A stretch of DNA of 64,000 nucleotides from positions 756,501 through 820,500 of the forward strand of contig NZ_CP032418.1 of NCBI RefSeq assembly GCF_003595195.1. Direction: 5' to 3'. This document shows positions 27,004-36,614 of the stretch, piece by piece. Source of the stretch: Paenisporosarcina cavernae (GTDB lineage Bacteria; Bacillota; Bacilli; Bacillales_A; Planococcaceae). The notes beneath the pieces are model-generated. The model worked only from the letters and a program-made list of their open reading frames with translations. It was not told the origin of the DNA and searched no databases. Position 1 is the stretch's first letter, and every line of letters begins with the position of its first letter. A program made the position numbers and the translations under genes.

Positions 27004-27022
27004 GGGCATCCTTAGCTTTTTT
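26995..27022 (+). terminator. Terminator overlapping the Spo0E-like stop codon
   Basis: AAAAGCTAAGG pairs perfectly with CCTTAGCTTTT around GCAT, followed by a T run; the TAA stop lies in the 5' arm. Confidence 0.9.
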
Positions 27023-27208
27023 GCGTGGTCATTATTACTCTACAAACCGATAAGGGTGTAACGGTAGCAGACATGGAGCTTCACAAAAGGTTAGGAAGTC
27101 AAAATTTTTTCGAATAATTTTTCTCATTATTCAAACAGTTTCTAATTACTTGATTGAAAAAAACTACCATTCTGGCACAAAAAAATAACGATTTACAGGG
27201 GGAAAAAC

Positions 27209-28147
27209 ATGAACACACTTCAAACATTTCAACATCATTTAAAACAAACAATTGTTGGTAGAGAGAAAGAATTCGACTTGATGACCATTGCACTTTTGCA
27301 AGGGGGACATGTGTTATTAGAAAGTGTACCTGGTTCCGGTAAAACGATGATGGCTAAATCATTTGCAGCAGCTTTTGAAGGCGCATTTAGACGCGTTCAG
27401 TTTACTCCAGATGTTTTACCGTCCGATGTTACCGGTATTCATTATTTTGATCCTAAGAGTCAGTCGTTTGTACTTCGTCCAGGACCAGTGATGTCGAATA
27501 TTTTACTGGCAGACGAGATTAATCGTGCTACGCCAAGAACACAATCAAGTTTGTTGGAATCGATGGAAGAAAAACAAGTCACCATTGATGGGGAAACGTT
27601 AAAGTTACCGAAACCATTTATGGTGCTTGCGACACAGAATCCTGTGGAATCCCAGCAAGGTACATTTCCATTACCAGCTGCTCAACTAGATCGCTTTATG
27701 TTCCGGATTGGGATGAATTATCCTACTTTTTCGGAAGAAGTAGAAATCGTTCGTTCATTCCGAATAAAACCAGAAGAAAATCACGTTCAATCCATTGTTT
27801 CCCAAGAAGAAGTGCAGAAATGGCAGGAGGATGTTCAAAAGGTAGAGGTTCACGAAGATATTGAAACCTATGTTGTGAAATTAGTGCAGGAAACACGTCA
27901 AAATCCTTACATAGAATTAGGTCTTAGTTCGCGTGCTGCTATTGCGCTAATCCTTGCAGCACAAGGAGCAGCTTTTTTACATGAGAGAAATTTCGTCACA
28001 CCAGATGATGTGAAATTTGTGTTCCCTTATTTAGCGACACATCGCATTCTTTTAACAGCAGAGGGCATGCTACTTCATACTCCAGAAGCAATTATTCAAG
28101 CTATTTTAGAAACGGTCGATGCTCCTGTGGAGGCATCTATTTCGTGA
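27209..28147 (+). CDS. MoxR-family AAA+ ATPase (module 1)
   Basis: The 312-residue AAA+ ATPase has Walker A PGSGKT (residues 41-46), Walker B ILLADEINRATPRTQ, sensor VLATQNPVESQGTF-like block and the arginine-finger region AAQLDRFMF. MoxR ATPases act as chaperones that insert cofactors or assemble VWA-containing complexes. It leads a three-gene operon with DUF58 and a membrane protein, the common MoxR-DUF58-DUF4129/transglutaminase arrangement. The start follows CAGGGGGAAA. A second MoxR gene (48087-49079) in this window is a paralogue with its own partners. Confidence 0.92.
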   Translation: MNTLQTFQHHLKQTIVGREKEFDLMTIALLQGGHVLLESVPGSGKTMMAKSFAAAFEGAFRRVQFTPDVLPSDVTGIHYFDPKSQSFVLRPGPVMSNILLADEINRATPRTQSSLLESMEEKQVTIDGETLKLPKPFMVLATQNPVESQQGTFPLPAAQLDRFMFRIGMNYPTFSEEVEIVRSFRIKPEENHVQSIVSQEEVQKWQEDVQKVEVHEDIETYVVKLVQETRQNPYIELGLSSRAAIALILAAQGAAFLHERNFVTPDDVKFVFPYLATHRILLTAEGMLLHTPEAIIQAILETVDAPVEASIS

Positions 28148-29295
28148 TGTGGAAGCGAGAGACGACAGGTTTACAAGCTACTTCGGTAGTATTCACCATT
28201 AGTACTGTCTTTGGAATACTGTTCTTGCTATTTGGTAAAACATGGGTTGCATCCTTATTAGTGCTAATTGCATTCATTACATATGCGCAAAAAAAATATT
28301 TTGAACAAGTTGGATCGAAACTTCTTTTGCATAATTTGCCCGAACGATCTTATTTAGTGGCGGGTTCTGAATCTGCTTGGAAACTAACCTTTCAGAACAA
28401 TGGGTTACCTATTTGGAATGGAACGATCCGGTTAACCTTTTCCGATGTTGTTTCTCCATTAACTAACAACGGTACAAAACCATCGGGGAAAGAGTATGAA
28501 ATCGTTGTGCCATTTTCCATTGGGACAAAAAAGGAAGTAGTAGTGACTATTCCTTTAAAAGGGGAGAAACGCGGTATTACTCGCATCCAAAAGCTTGAAA
28601 TTGCGATTCCTCATCTATTTGGAGAGGGCATGGTGTACTTACATTTTGAACCTTTTATTTCGAAGCAACAAATGGTCTTTCCGTCGATTAAGCCATTACA
28701 TACAAAACGATTCCCAACTCCAAAAAAACCTGGCGAGTACGATTTTCAGCCATCCCTGTATGTTGATTTGTTTTCACCAGTAGGAACAAGAGAGTATGCA
28801 GCAGGTGATCAATTAAATCATATTCATTGGAATGCGACGGCGCGAACTGGCAGTTTACAAACAAAAGTATTTAATCAAGTGGCAAATGAATCCGTTCTTC
28901 TTGTTGTAAATGTCGCGGATTCCTATTCGATCGTTCCGTATTTGGAGGCACTGTTAGAAGAAGCAGCTTCTTATATTGAACATTATTTTCAAACTGCGAT
29001 ACCATTTTCATTAGCTATTAACGTTCGAGCGTATGGCTCATCACCTTATGTTTACTTGCCAATTGGAACAGGGGAGATTCATCGCCGTCGAGCGCTTGAG
29101 TTACTTGCTGTACTTTCTCAAAATGATGTGACCATTCCATTTAGTCAAATGCTTCGCCATTTGGATGGGCACAATCGACAAGCGCATTTTATTCAAGTTT
29201 TTGGTACCAAAAGTTCAGATACCCTCTTTGATAAGTGGAAAAAATCATCTAGGGTGGAATTTGTACTTGTTGACGAAGGAGTGAAAATACGATGA
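28144..29295 (+). CDS. DUF58 domain protein (module 1)
   Basis: The 383-residue protein has two N-terminal membrane segments (about residues 15-45) and a C-terminal DUF58 domain with REYAAGDQLNHIHWNATART, the family signature. DUF58 proteins are VWA-like partners of MoxR ATPases. The start may be GTG at 28144 or the adjacent ATG at 28147; both overlap the moxR stop, so translation is coupled. GGAGG at 28129-28133 fits the GTG better. Function in the cell envelope is likely but unproven. Confidence 0.88.
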   Translation: MMWKRETTGLQATSVVFTISTVFGILFLLFGKTWVASLLVLIAFITYAQKKYFEQVGSKLLLHNLPERSYLVAGSESAWKLTFQNNGLPIWNGTIRLTFSDVVSPLTNNGTKPSGKEYEIVVPFSIGTKKEVVVTIPLKGEKRGITRIQKLEIAIPHLFGEGMVYLHFEPFISKQQMVFPSIKPLHTKRFPTPKKPGEYDFQPSLYVDLFSPVGTREYAAGDQLNHIHWNATARTGSLQTKVFNQVANESVLLVVNVADSYSIVPYLEALLEEAASYIEHYFQTAIPFSLAINVRAYGSSPYVYLPIGTGEIHRRRALELLAVLSQNDVTIPFSQMLRHLDGHNRQAHFIQVFGTKSSDTLFDKWKKSSRVEFVLVDEGVKIR

Positions 29296-30530
29296 AAAAA
29301 CGATTTTCAGAGAATTTTCGTTCAGTCGCCGCATTTATGAACGATCATTTTTTGTTTGCTTATTTTCTAATATTTGTTGGCAATGAAACATCGGTAAGGT
29401 TCCCGTATTTATTCTTAGCCGGGTTATTCATCATTAGCTTCTTTGTACTAATCACGAAACAACTAGGATTTGGCTCTATCGCTATCTCTACGGGTATAAT
29501 TATCCTTGTTTATAGTTTGCTTTTCTTCCTTTCTGCACCCATTTGGATGATCTTTTTATGTATGTTCTTTTCCATTTGGAGAGCAGTGAGTCGTTTAACT
29601 ACACCTGATTTTGATCAAACAAATGATGGTGTCCAGATTAGTTTATTATTTAGTGCATTTATTGTTGGAAGTTTACTTGCTACTTTTTTACCTTTCCACG
29701 GGGAGCAAATCGATTTTATTATCATTACTGCTCTGGCAATTGTGATATTTGTGAGTTTTAAGATTGTGGAAAATGGGCTCGTTGCGAAAGAATCTACGAC
29801 ACTTGATATTTTCCCTGTGTTGAAACTGTTGGGAGGAGCTTTAAGTTTCCTTGTCGTTATCTGTGTGCTGCTCCTCTTGTTTAGCAAATCGCTTATAGAA
29901 GGATTTTTTCAACTCACAGGTGGAGTATTTGTCGGTTTATTTTCGTTTATTGGTAAAATAGGAGACGCTATTCGTTTATGGATTGTAAGTTTAATCGATC
30001 CTCAGAAAGCGAGTGGTTTGAAGAAACCAGTGCAAGGCACTTTTGAAATGACGGATTATGAGGCGCCAACATTACTCGATCCATCTACGATTCCATTTAC
30101 CGGAATCGGAGTCACAGTCGGTATTCTTTTGCTAGTTGTGATTTTTTATCGATATTGGAAAAATCGCGAGCCAGTTTCGGATGACAATTCCTTGCTTTCT
30201 CAACAGGATTCTTCCGATATCCATCAGGAAACCCATCATGTGAAAGTGCAAGAGGATGCGCAATATGTTTCGACGTATGATGTGTCGTTGAATGAAATTC
30301 GAGAAGCGTATCGTGCTTTCGAACAAGAAGCGATGCAATACGGTTATTATCGATCCAGCAGTGAAACGGTCAAGGAATGGTTTGGACGTGAAAGTTGGAA
30401 AGTAGAATCCTCCTTTTTTCATTTATATGAAGAAGCTCGATATCGATCAGGATCCGTCGCACATGAAAAAGCGGACCGATTTTTTGAGGAATTAAAAAAA
30501 ATAAAAAATTTTTTTCGAAAAGATGTTTAA
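29292..30530 (+). CDS. Membrane protein with DUF4129-like C-terminus (module 1)
   Basis: This 412-residue protein shares an ATGA overlap with the DUF58 gene. About six to seven membrane segments fill residues 20-290, followed by a cytoplasmic tail with LNEIREAYRAFEQEAMQYGY and ETVKEWFGRE, which resembles DUF4129. In typical operons this position holds a TgpA-like transglutaminase (about 700 residues) that ends in DUF4129. Here no transglutaminase Cys-His-Asp domain is seen between membrane part and tail, so it is either a natural short form or a domain-loss derivative. Confidence 0.75.
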   Translation: MKKRFSENFRSVAAFMNDHFLFAYFLIFVGNETSVRFPYLFLAGLFIISFFVLITKQLGFGSIAISTGIIILVYSLLFFLSAPIWMIFLCMFFSIWRAVSRLTTPDFDQTNDGVQISLLFSAFIVGSLLATFLPFHGEQIDFIIITALAIVIFVSFKIVENGLVAKESTTLDIFPVLKLLGGALSFLVVICVLLLLFSKSLIEGFFQLTGGVFVGLFSFIGKIGDAIRLWIVSLIDPQKASGLKKPVQGTFEMTDYEAPTLLDPSTIPFTGIGVTVGILLLVVIFYRYWKNREPVSDDNSLLSQQDSSDIHQETHHVKVQEDAQYVSTYDVSLNEIREAYRAFEQEAMQYGYYRSSSETVKEWFGRESWKVESSFFHLYEEARYRSGSVAHEKADRFFEELKKIKNFFRKDV

Positions 30531-30591
30531 ATGGTGTTTGATGTGGGGATAATAATAAAGAACACAGCAACATTCTCATTTCCCCCTTTTT

Positions 30592-30632
30592 TAGGACGTT
30601 ATTCCTCGTAGGAATGCGTCCTACTTTTTTTT
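30592..30632 (+). terminator. Terminator of MoxR module 1
   Basis: TAGGACG and ATTCC pair with GGAAT and CGTCCTA around TCGTA, followed by eight T. Confidence 0.88.
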
Positions 30633-30709
30633 GCCTTTTTTCGTCTATCGAACTTTTTCTCTGCTAAACTATAAGAAGAAGTTATCAGAATACTTAGGAG
30701 GAAGTTGCG

Positions 30710-31582
30710 ATGACAAAACAATGGAAAATCGGATTTGTTGGAACAGGTGTCATGGGAAAAAGTATCGTCAAGCATTTACATAAAGAAGGACATGATATCA
30801 CCATTTATACACGTACAAAAGAGAAGGCAAATGACTTATTAGATTTAGGAATTGCATGGGCAAACACACCTGGAGAAGCTGCAAAAAACGCAGAACTTGT
30901 TTTCACGATGGTAGGGTACCCAAAGGATGTTGAAGAAGTATATTACGGTGAAACAGGTATTTTTGCCAATTTAGGAGCAGATTCGATTGTCGTGGATTTA
31001 ACTACTTCAACCCCAACACTTGCTAGTCAATTATTTGATGATGCGAAGAAAAAAGGAATTTCTTCTCTTGATGCACCCGTTTCCGGTGGAGACATTGGAG
31101 CACAAAATGGAACGTTATCTATCATGGTCGGTGGAGAGAAAGAAGTATTTGAAACGATTTATCCGTTATTTGAATTATTTGGTTCTACAATTGTGTATCA
31201 AGGAAAAGCAGGTTCTGGACAACACACAAAAATGGCAAACCAAATTGGCATTACAGGAACCATGATTGCAGCATGCGAAGCAATTACGTATGCAAAAGCT
31301 GCTGGTTTAGATTCCGAAACGGTCCTCTCCTCCATAACTGGTGGAGCGGCAGGTTCTTGGACTCTATCTAATTTAGCACCACGCATGTTAAAAGAAGATT
31401 TCGCTCCAGGATTTTTTATGAAGCATTTTATTAAAGATATGAGAATAGCATTAGAAGAAGCCGCAAAAATGGAGTTGAGATTACCAGGACTTCAAATGGT
31501 ATACAACATGTATTTAGAGTTGGCAGAACAAGGATTGGAAAACGAAGGAACACAAAGTTTCATTAAATATTATCAATCGTAA
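30710..31582 (+). CDS. NAD(P)-dependent beta-hydroxyacid dehydrogenase (3-hydroxyisobutyrate dehydrogenase family)
   Basis: The 290-residue enzyme has the Rossmann motif GFVGTGVMG (residues 8-16), the family signature DAPVSGGDIGAQNGTLSIMVGG (about 119-140) and the catalytic lysine region HTKMANQIG. Members oxidise 3-hydroxyisobutyrate, tartronate semialdehyde or related beta-hydroxyacids. The start follows a clear AGGAGG. It is followed after 22 bp by an MFS gene, with which it may be co-transcribed. The exact substrate cannot be assigned; valine-degradation genes are not nearby. Confidence 0.88.
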   Translation: MTKQWKIGFVGTGVMGKSIVKHLHKEGHDITIYTRTKEKANDLLDLGIAWANTPGEAAKNAELVFTMVGYPKDVEEVYYGETGIFANLGADSIVVDLTTSTPTLASQLFDDAKKKGISSLDAPVSGGDIGAQNGTLSIMVGGEKEVFETIYPLFELFGSTIVYQGKAGSGQHTKMANQIGITGTMIAACEAITYAKAAGLDSETVLSSITGGAAGSWTLSNLAPRMLKEDFAPGFFMKHFIKDMRIALEEAAKMELRLPGLQMVYNMYLELAEQGLENEGTQSFIKYYQS

Positions 31583-31604
31583 TTCATACACGGGGGTGTG
31601 AGAA

Positions 31605-32927
31605 ATGAATTCTACTACTACTAAACCGAAAAGCCCATGGGCTCTCTACTTAACATTACCAATTCTTTCTTGGGCATTTTATGACTTTGCTAATACGATT
31701 TTTTCGTCCAATATTAATACGGTATTTTTCCCTTTTTATACGGACGAAGTATTAGGGACGAGTGAGGTACGACAACAAGTTGCTAGTACCTTTGTTTCGT
31801 ATGCAAATGCTGTGGCCAGTTTTTTCTTAGTTATCTTTTCCCCATTGTTCGGGGTATGGATTGATACGACAGGGTATAAAAAACGATTTATTGTTTGGTT
31901 CGCTTCTATATCTATTTTCGCGACATTTATGATGGGTGTATTTGGTGGTTTTCAAACAGATGCTCTGTTATGGGGAGTTCCACTATCGTATGCCTTAGTT
32001 GTAATCAGTTTTGTTATTGCGAAGTTTTTCTTCAATTCTAGTTTAGTTTTTTATGATTCAATGATGAGTGATTTAGGAACAAGGGAAGAAATGCCACTAA
32101 TTTCGGGGTTTGGAGTAGCTGTTGGCTACCTTGGAACAATTGTTGGTTTGTTAGTGTATTTATTAGTGAGTGATGGAGACTATTATCGAGCGTTTATTCC
32201 TACTGCAATTTTATATTTGTTATTCTCTTTGCCACTTTTCTTTATTAATAAGGATCAAGTCATTCCTAAGAGTGAGCGAAAACGTCGGTCATTCTTTGAG
32301 GGATATAAAGAAATTATCAAAACGTTTCAAGATATGCGTTCGTATAAATCTATTTTTACATTCATGGTTGCGTATTTCTTTATCAATGACGCAATAGCAA
32401 CAACTATTGCGATGATGGCAATTTATGCGACAGCGATTGTCGGCTTTACGTCGGGACAGTTTATCATTCTGTATTTAGTATCGACGATTTCCAGTGTTAT
32501 AGGCTCGTTTGTCTTCGGTTATATTACGAAACGAATTGGCGCGAAAAATGGTGTTACCATCGTCGCGATTCTGATGATAATTTCCTTGACGATTGCCGTT
32601 TTTGCTTTTTCACAGGGCATGTTCTGGATTGCAGGAAGTTTAGTAGGTATTTCGTTAGGTTCCATGTGGGTAACCTCGCGTACACTAATTATTGAACTTT
32701 CTCCAGAAGAAAAACGAGGACAATTTTTTGGTTTGTTTGCGTTCTCTGGCAAGGTTTCCTCCATTATTGGACCTACAATCTACGGGACGATTACTTTCCA
32801 ACTACAACATTTAGGAACGACAGCGAGTCGTATTGCATTGTCGACGATGATTTTAATGACGCTAATTGGATTAATTATTCATTTACGAGTGAAATCGGAT
32901 GAAAAAATAGAAGGATTAGCCGATTAA
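31605..32927 (+). CDS. MFS transporter, UMF1 (Atg22-like) family
   Basis: A 440-residue protein with about twelve membrane segments. The opening WAFYDFANTIFSSNINTVFF is the signature of the UMF1/Atg22-like branch, represented by B. subtilis YxiO. A middle basic loop (SERKRRSFFEGYKE) separates the two halves. The substrate is unknown; yeast Atg22 exports amino acids. The start follows GGGGGTGTG. Its pairing with the upstream dehydrogenase may reflect a shared metabolite, but this is inference. Confidence 0.87.
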   Translation: MNSTTTKPKSPWALYLTLPILSWAFYDFANTIFSSNINTVFFPFYTDEVLGTSEVRQQVASTFVSYANAVASFFLVIFSPLFGVWIDTTGYKKRFIVWFASISIFATFMMGVFGGFQTDALLWGVPLSYALVVISFVIAKFFFNSSLVFYDSMMSDLGTREEMPLISGFGVAVGYLGTIVGLLVYLLVSDGDYYRAFIPTAILYLLFSLPLFFINKDQVIPKSERKRRSFFEGYKEIIKTFQDMRSYKSIFTFMVAYFFINDAIATTIAMMAIYATAIVGFTSGQFIILYLVSTISSVIGSFVFGYITKRIGAKNGVTIVAILMIISLTIAVFAFSQGMFWIAGSLVGISLGSMWVTSRTLIIELSPEEKRGQFFGLFAFSGKVSSIIGPTIYGTITFQLQHLGTTASRIALSTMILMTLIGLIIHLRVKSDEKIEGLAD

Positions 32928-32969
32928 TAAGATAGAACGTTATTTTTGGTATGAAGTAGAGGTGTAGTC

Positions 32970-33875
32970 GTGGAAAACAAGCAAGGGATATTATTAGAAA
33001 GTGGAACAAACGAATTAGAATTAGTGGAGTTTAAAGTTGGGAAGAATGCGTATGGCATCAATGTCATCAAAGTAAAGGAAATTCTTCAACCGCTTCCACT
33101 AACGATGATTCCGCATTCCCATGATCATATTGAGGGAATTGTTCAACTCCGTGGAGAAGTTCTACCAGTAGTGAATATGGCAAATGTACTGGGAACGGCT
33201 TTTCATTCCCCAGAAAATGAACAAAAGTTCATCGTTGCCGAATTCAATGGTCAGCGAGTTATTTTTCACGTCGATCAAGTGTCAAAAATACATCGATTTA
33301 CATGGAATGATATTGAGAAACCTTCCGAAATGTATCAGGGAGCTAGCTCTCAAATCATTGGCGTGATAAAAATGGGAGCAGAAATGCTTCTACTGTTAGA
33401 TTTTGAAAAAATTATTGTGGATATTAATCCGTCTACTGGTATTCAAGTAGGAGATATTACGAAGCTTGGACCAAGAGAACGTTCGTCGAAAAGTATTCTT
33501 GTAGCAGAGGATTCACCTTTACTGCGAAAGCTTATTCAAGAAACACTTGATGCAGCAGGATATAGCCATCTTACTTTTTTTGAAAATGGAGAAGATGCTT
33601 TTTCTTATTTAGAATCGATTGTGAACACGAAGTCTGATATCGCCGAGCATGTGCAATTAGTCATCACCGATATTGAAATGCCAAGAATGGACGGTCACAC
33701 CCTTACTCGGAAGATTAAGGATGATGCGAGGCTAGAAAAACTTCCTGTACTCATTTTCTCTAGTCTTATTACGAATGATCTTCGTCATAAAGGAGAACAA
33801 GTCGGAGCACAAGAACAAGTATCGAAACCAGAAATTGCTGAGCTTGTGATGAAAATCGATCAGTATATTTTATAA
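32970..33875 (+). CDS. cheV: Chemotaxis coupling protein CheV
   Basis: CheV couples chemoreceptors to CheA and mediates adaptation. The 301-residue protein has an N-terminal CheW domain (about 15-155, with EGIVQLRGEVLPVVNM) and a C-terminal receiver domain (about 172-300) with VAEDSPLLRK, phospho-acceptor Asp in LVITDIEMPRMDG and the VSKPE lysine. The start is GTG behind AGAGGTG. As in B. subtilis, ykyB is next to it, here in convergent orientation. Its presence indicates a chemotactic, motile organism. Confidence 0.93.
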   Translation: MENKQGILLESGTNELELVEFKVGKNAYGINVIKVKEILQPLPLTMIPHSHDHIEGIVQLRGEVLPVVNMANVLGTAFHSPENEQKFIVAEFNGQRVIFHVDQVSKIHRFTWNDIEKPSEMYQGASSQIIGVIKMGAEMLLLLDFEKIIVDINPSTGIQVGDITKLGPRERSSKSILVAEDSPLLRKLIQETLDAAGYSHLTFFENGEDAFSYLESIVNTKSDIAEHVQLVITDIEMPRMDGHTLTRKIKDDARLEKLPVLIFSSLITNDLRHKGEQVGAQEQVSKPEIAELVMKIDQYIL

Positions 33876-33880
33876 AAACA

Positions 33881-33920
33881 AAATCCCAACTCCTTTTACC
33901 AGGAATTGGGATTTTTTTAA
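33881..33920. terminator. Bidirectional terminator between cheV and ykyB
   Basis: AAATCCCAACTCCT pairs with AGGAATTGGGATTT around TTTACC, with A and T runs on both sides. Confidence 0.88.
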
Positions 33921-34354
33921 CGATCTAAATAGTTACTTGTAAAGGACATCGGCTTTTTTTTAGAAGATGTATGTTTAGGAGAAATAGGGTTATGATACCC
34001 GGTATAAGTGCTTAATAATTTTTTTGCGGTGCTTAAACTCATATGTTGTTTTGGATTTCGGTAATGGTCATCTAATTTACCAAGGTGGGGTAGTTGTTGA
34101 AAATCTTCTTTTTTCGGTAATAAATGAAAGAAATAATCGCCACATTTAACCAATACAGCAGACTGTTGTCTACTTAGTTTTGGATTTTTAACAAAATGCA
34201 TTCCCATTTTTTTTGCTCTACCAGTCCCAATCATTTTTTCGACTGCTAACCGTTTCAGTTCATATAAATAGCGGTTATCCGGTGCTGTTTTGGCATGTCG
34301 GTTTATCGTGTAAATGGCTGTGGCAAGATCGTTGTTTGTTGGGCCTGTAATCAT
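33917..34354 (-). CDS. ykyB: YkyB-like protein
   Basis: The 145-residue basic protein matches B. subtilis YkyB along most of its length: YTINRHAKTAPDNRYLY, KKMGMHFVKNPKLSRQQS, CGDYFFHLLP and RNPKQHMSLSTAKKLL. The function is unknown. It is cytoplasmic and Lys/Arg-rich with a degenerate tail. Linkage to cheV is conserved in Bacillus, but no direct role in chemotaxis is known to me. The start follows AGGAGGGGTTCA. Confidence 0.85.
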   Translation of the reverse strand: MITGPTNNDLATAIYTINRHAKTAPDNRYLYELKRLAVEKMIGTGRAKKMGMHFVKNPKLSRQQSAVLVKCGDYFFHLLPKKEDFQQLPHLGKLDDHYRNPKQHMSLSTAKKLLSTYTGYHNPISPKHTSSKKKPMSFTSNYLDR

Positions 34355-34533
34355 TGAACCCCTCCTTTAGAAAAATTCTGAGATTTCAATTATTTCCATC
34401 ATATCAATATTTACCATGTATGACAAAGTATTTTTGAAGGAAGCTAATATGAAAAAAAGAATGTTCAAAACAGGTATTTCATACTAAAATGGAAGATGTA
34501 TAGAAGTACCTAGTGCAACAACTGGAGGAATTC

Positions 34534-36594
34534 ATGAATTACTCATCGACAGATGCGTCCGACATACGAGATTTTATGCATCAATTTGCAACGAAGAATC
34601 CATTTGACATGACGTTTATCTTACAAAAATCGGCAACAAATGAATATGTCGTTCGATATTTCAACGAACTAGCTGCAAACTTTTCGGAGTTTACGATGGA
34701 AGAAAGCGGATACGCATCGCGTTGTTTTTCCGTTGATTTGTGGACCGTTTTAAAAAAAGCGATACGAGAACTGCCGAATCACCAAGCGGGGTTATCTCAA
34801 AAACTGATTGTAGCAATGGAACCGAAGCTGCATGTTTTTGACGCGAAAATTTTGTCGATTCAGTTAGACGAGGAAGAGGAATATATTTATGTTTCTTTAA
34901 CCGATCAGACACACGTAGAAGCAGAGCGAGTGTCACTTCTAGAAACAAAAGAGAAATACGAATCTATTCTCGACCATAATTTAGATCCTCTCGTTTCTGT
35001 AGACGAAAGTGGTGTTATATTATATGTGAATCCAGCTGTACTGCAATCATTCGGCTATATGAATCACGATATTGAACACTCTACATTACTTGATTATATA
35101 GATAGTGCTTCCAAATCTAGCTTTGTTGAATTAATGAACCAATCTTTCTTGGGGTTATCAGTTGAATTAGAGGAATGTTCTTTTTTACACAAAAATGGGC
35201 ATTATTTACCCGTGTATGTGAAGACTATTCCGATTGTCGTGAATAATCTAGTAAAAGGAATCCATGTGATTATTCGTGATACTTCTCCACACGTGGAAAA
35301 TAAGGAAAAACTCTTTTATTTATCGTATCACGATCACTTAACGGGGTTATGGAACAGAAGAGCGTTAAAAGAGCATTTACGTGAAGATACTCGTTTTGCG
35401 GAACTTCACGGGGAAGAGCTTGCCGTTATCTATATAGATCTGGATCGATTTAAATTAATAAATGACTCCCTTGGCTACAATGCAGGTGATGATCTAATGA
35501 AACGAATTGCCGATCGTCTAAATACGGTCGCTATTCGTAATAGTCGAGTTTATCGACATAGTGGGGATGAATTTGTCTTTGTTGTTCGAAAAGCAGATCG
35601 TTTATTAGCGGAACAATTTGTGAAAGTTGTCTTAGATGAATTAAATAAACCATTTTATATTGAACACCAAGAATATTTTATCTCTGCTTCTGCAGGTATT
35701 TCTCTATTCCCGACAGACGGGAAAGAAATGGATGTTTTATTGAAAAAGGCAGATCAAGCATTATTTTATGTAAAAGACAGAGGTCGTGCACATTTCCGCT
35801 TTTTCCGAGAAGAGATGAATCATTCCTTCCCTAATGAAGCATTAATGGAATCACATCTACGTCGTGCTATTGAGATGGACGAGTTATATATTCACTACCA
35901 GCCACAAGTAAACTTGAAAACAGGACAGATCAACTCATTTGAGGCATTACTTCGTTGGGATAATAAAACATTTGGGTTCGTGCCCCCGTCCCAATTTATA
36001 CCCATTGCAGAAGAGTCAGGTCTCATTTTGCAGCTTGGAGATTGGGTGCTGGAAAAAGTATGTCACCAATTGCAAGAGTGGCAACAAAAAGGGTACCACC
36101 ATATGCGAATTGCGGTGAATATTTCGCCGAAGCAATTTAAACAAGAGACGTTCTCGTTTTATGTAGAATCTCTCTTAGCGCAATATCAAGTTTCACCAGA
36201 AGCGTTAGAAGTAGAAATCACGGAGTCCGCCATGACGAACATGAGGGAAACACTCACTGTGTTAAATAGCCTTAAGAAAATTGGCGTCGTGATCTCCATA
36301 GATGATTTTGGAACCGGGTATTCTTCACTTAGTTACTTGAAGCGCTACCCGATTGATATTATTAAAATCGATCAATCGTTCATCCGTGGAATTGAAACGG
36401 ATGAAAAAAATGCCGCTATTGCAAAAACCATTATCCAACTTGCTCAAAATTTAGGGATGGAAGTAATTGCAGAAGGTGTTGAGAAGTTACTGCAAGTCGA
36501 TATCTTAAAAGAAGCGAACTGTCATAAAGCGCAAGGCTATTATTTCAGTCAACCTGTTTCGATGAATGAAGTTATTGCTCGATATTTTGCCTAA
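34534..36594 (+). CDS. PAS-GGDEF-EAL c-di-GMP signalling protein
   Basis: The 686-residue cytoplasmic protein has an N-terminal poorly conserved domain (about 1-135), a PAS domain (about 145-265), a GGDEF domain (about 270-430) and an EAL domain (about 440-686). The diguanylate cyclase motif reads SGDEF (343-347), which can be active, but the inhibitory RxxD site is missing its Asp (RNSR). The EAL domain keeps all catalytic positions: Glu470 in EALLRW, AVNISP, EITES, DDFGTG, IKIDQS, AEGVE and QGYYFS. Phosphodiesterase activity is therefore well supported and cyclase activity possible. The ATG at 34534 follows GGAGG; an in-frame GTG at 34513 lacks one. Confidence 0.9.
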   Translation: MNYSSTDASDIRDFMHQFATKNPFDMTFILQKSATNEYVVRYFNELAANFSEFTMEESGYASRCFSVDLWTVLKKAIRELPNHQAGLSQKLIVAMEPKLHVFDAKILSIQLDEEEEYIYVSLTDQTHVEAERVSLLETKEKYESILDHNLDPLVSVDESGVILYVNPAVLQSFGYMNHDIEHSTLLDYIDSASKSSFVELMNQSFLGLSVELEECSFLHKNGHYLPVYVKTIPIVVNNLVKGIHVIIRDTSPHVENKEKLFYLSYHDHLTGLWNRRALKEHLREDTRFAELHGEELAVIYIDLDRFKLINDSLGYNAGDDLMKRIADRLNTVAIRNSRVYRHSGDEFVFVVRKADRLLAEQFVKVVLDELNKPFYIEHQEYFISASAGISLFPTDGKEMDVLLKKADQALFYVKDRGRAHFRFFREEMNHSFPNEALMESHLRRAIEMDELYIHYQPQVNLKTGQINSFEALLRWDNKTFGFVPPSQFIPIAEESGLILQLGDWVLEKVCHQLQEWQQKGYHHMRIAVNISPKQFKQETFSFYVESLLAQYQVSPEALEVEITESAMTNMRETLTVLNSLKKIGVVISIDDFGTGYSSLSYLKRYPIDIIKIDQSFIRGIETDEKNAAIAKTIIQLAQNLGMEVIAEGVEKLLQVDILKEANCHKAQGYYFSQPVSMNEVIARYFA

Positions 36595-36614
36595 TAAGTA
36601 TTTTTTAACGTCAA

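Noticed and set aside
27110-27133. GAATAAT/ATTATTC hairpin upstream of moxR module 1
   Set aside because: The pairing is AT-only without a T tail on the coding strand; it could be chance in AT-rich DNA.
27173-27190. TGGCAC as a possible sigma-54 -24 element
   Set aside because: No TTGC-type -12 element follows at the required spacing.
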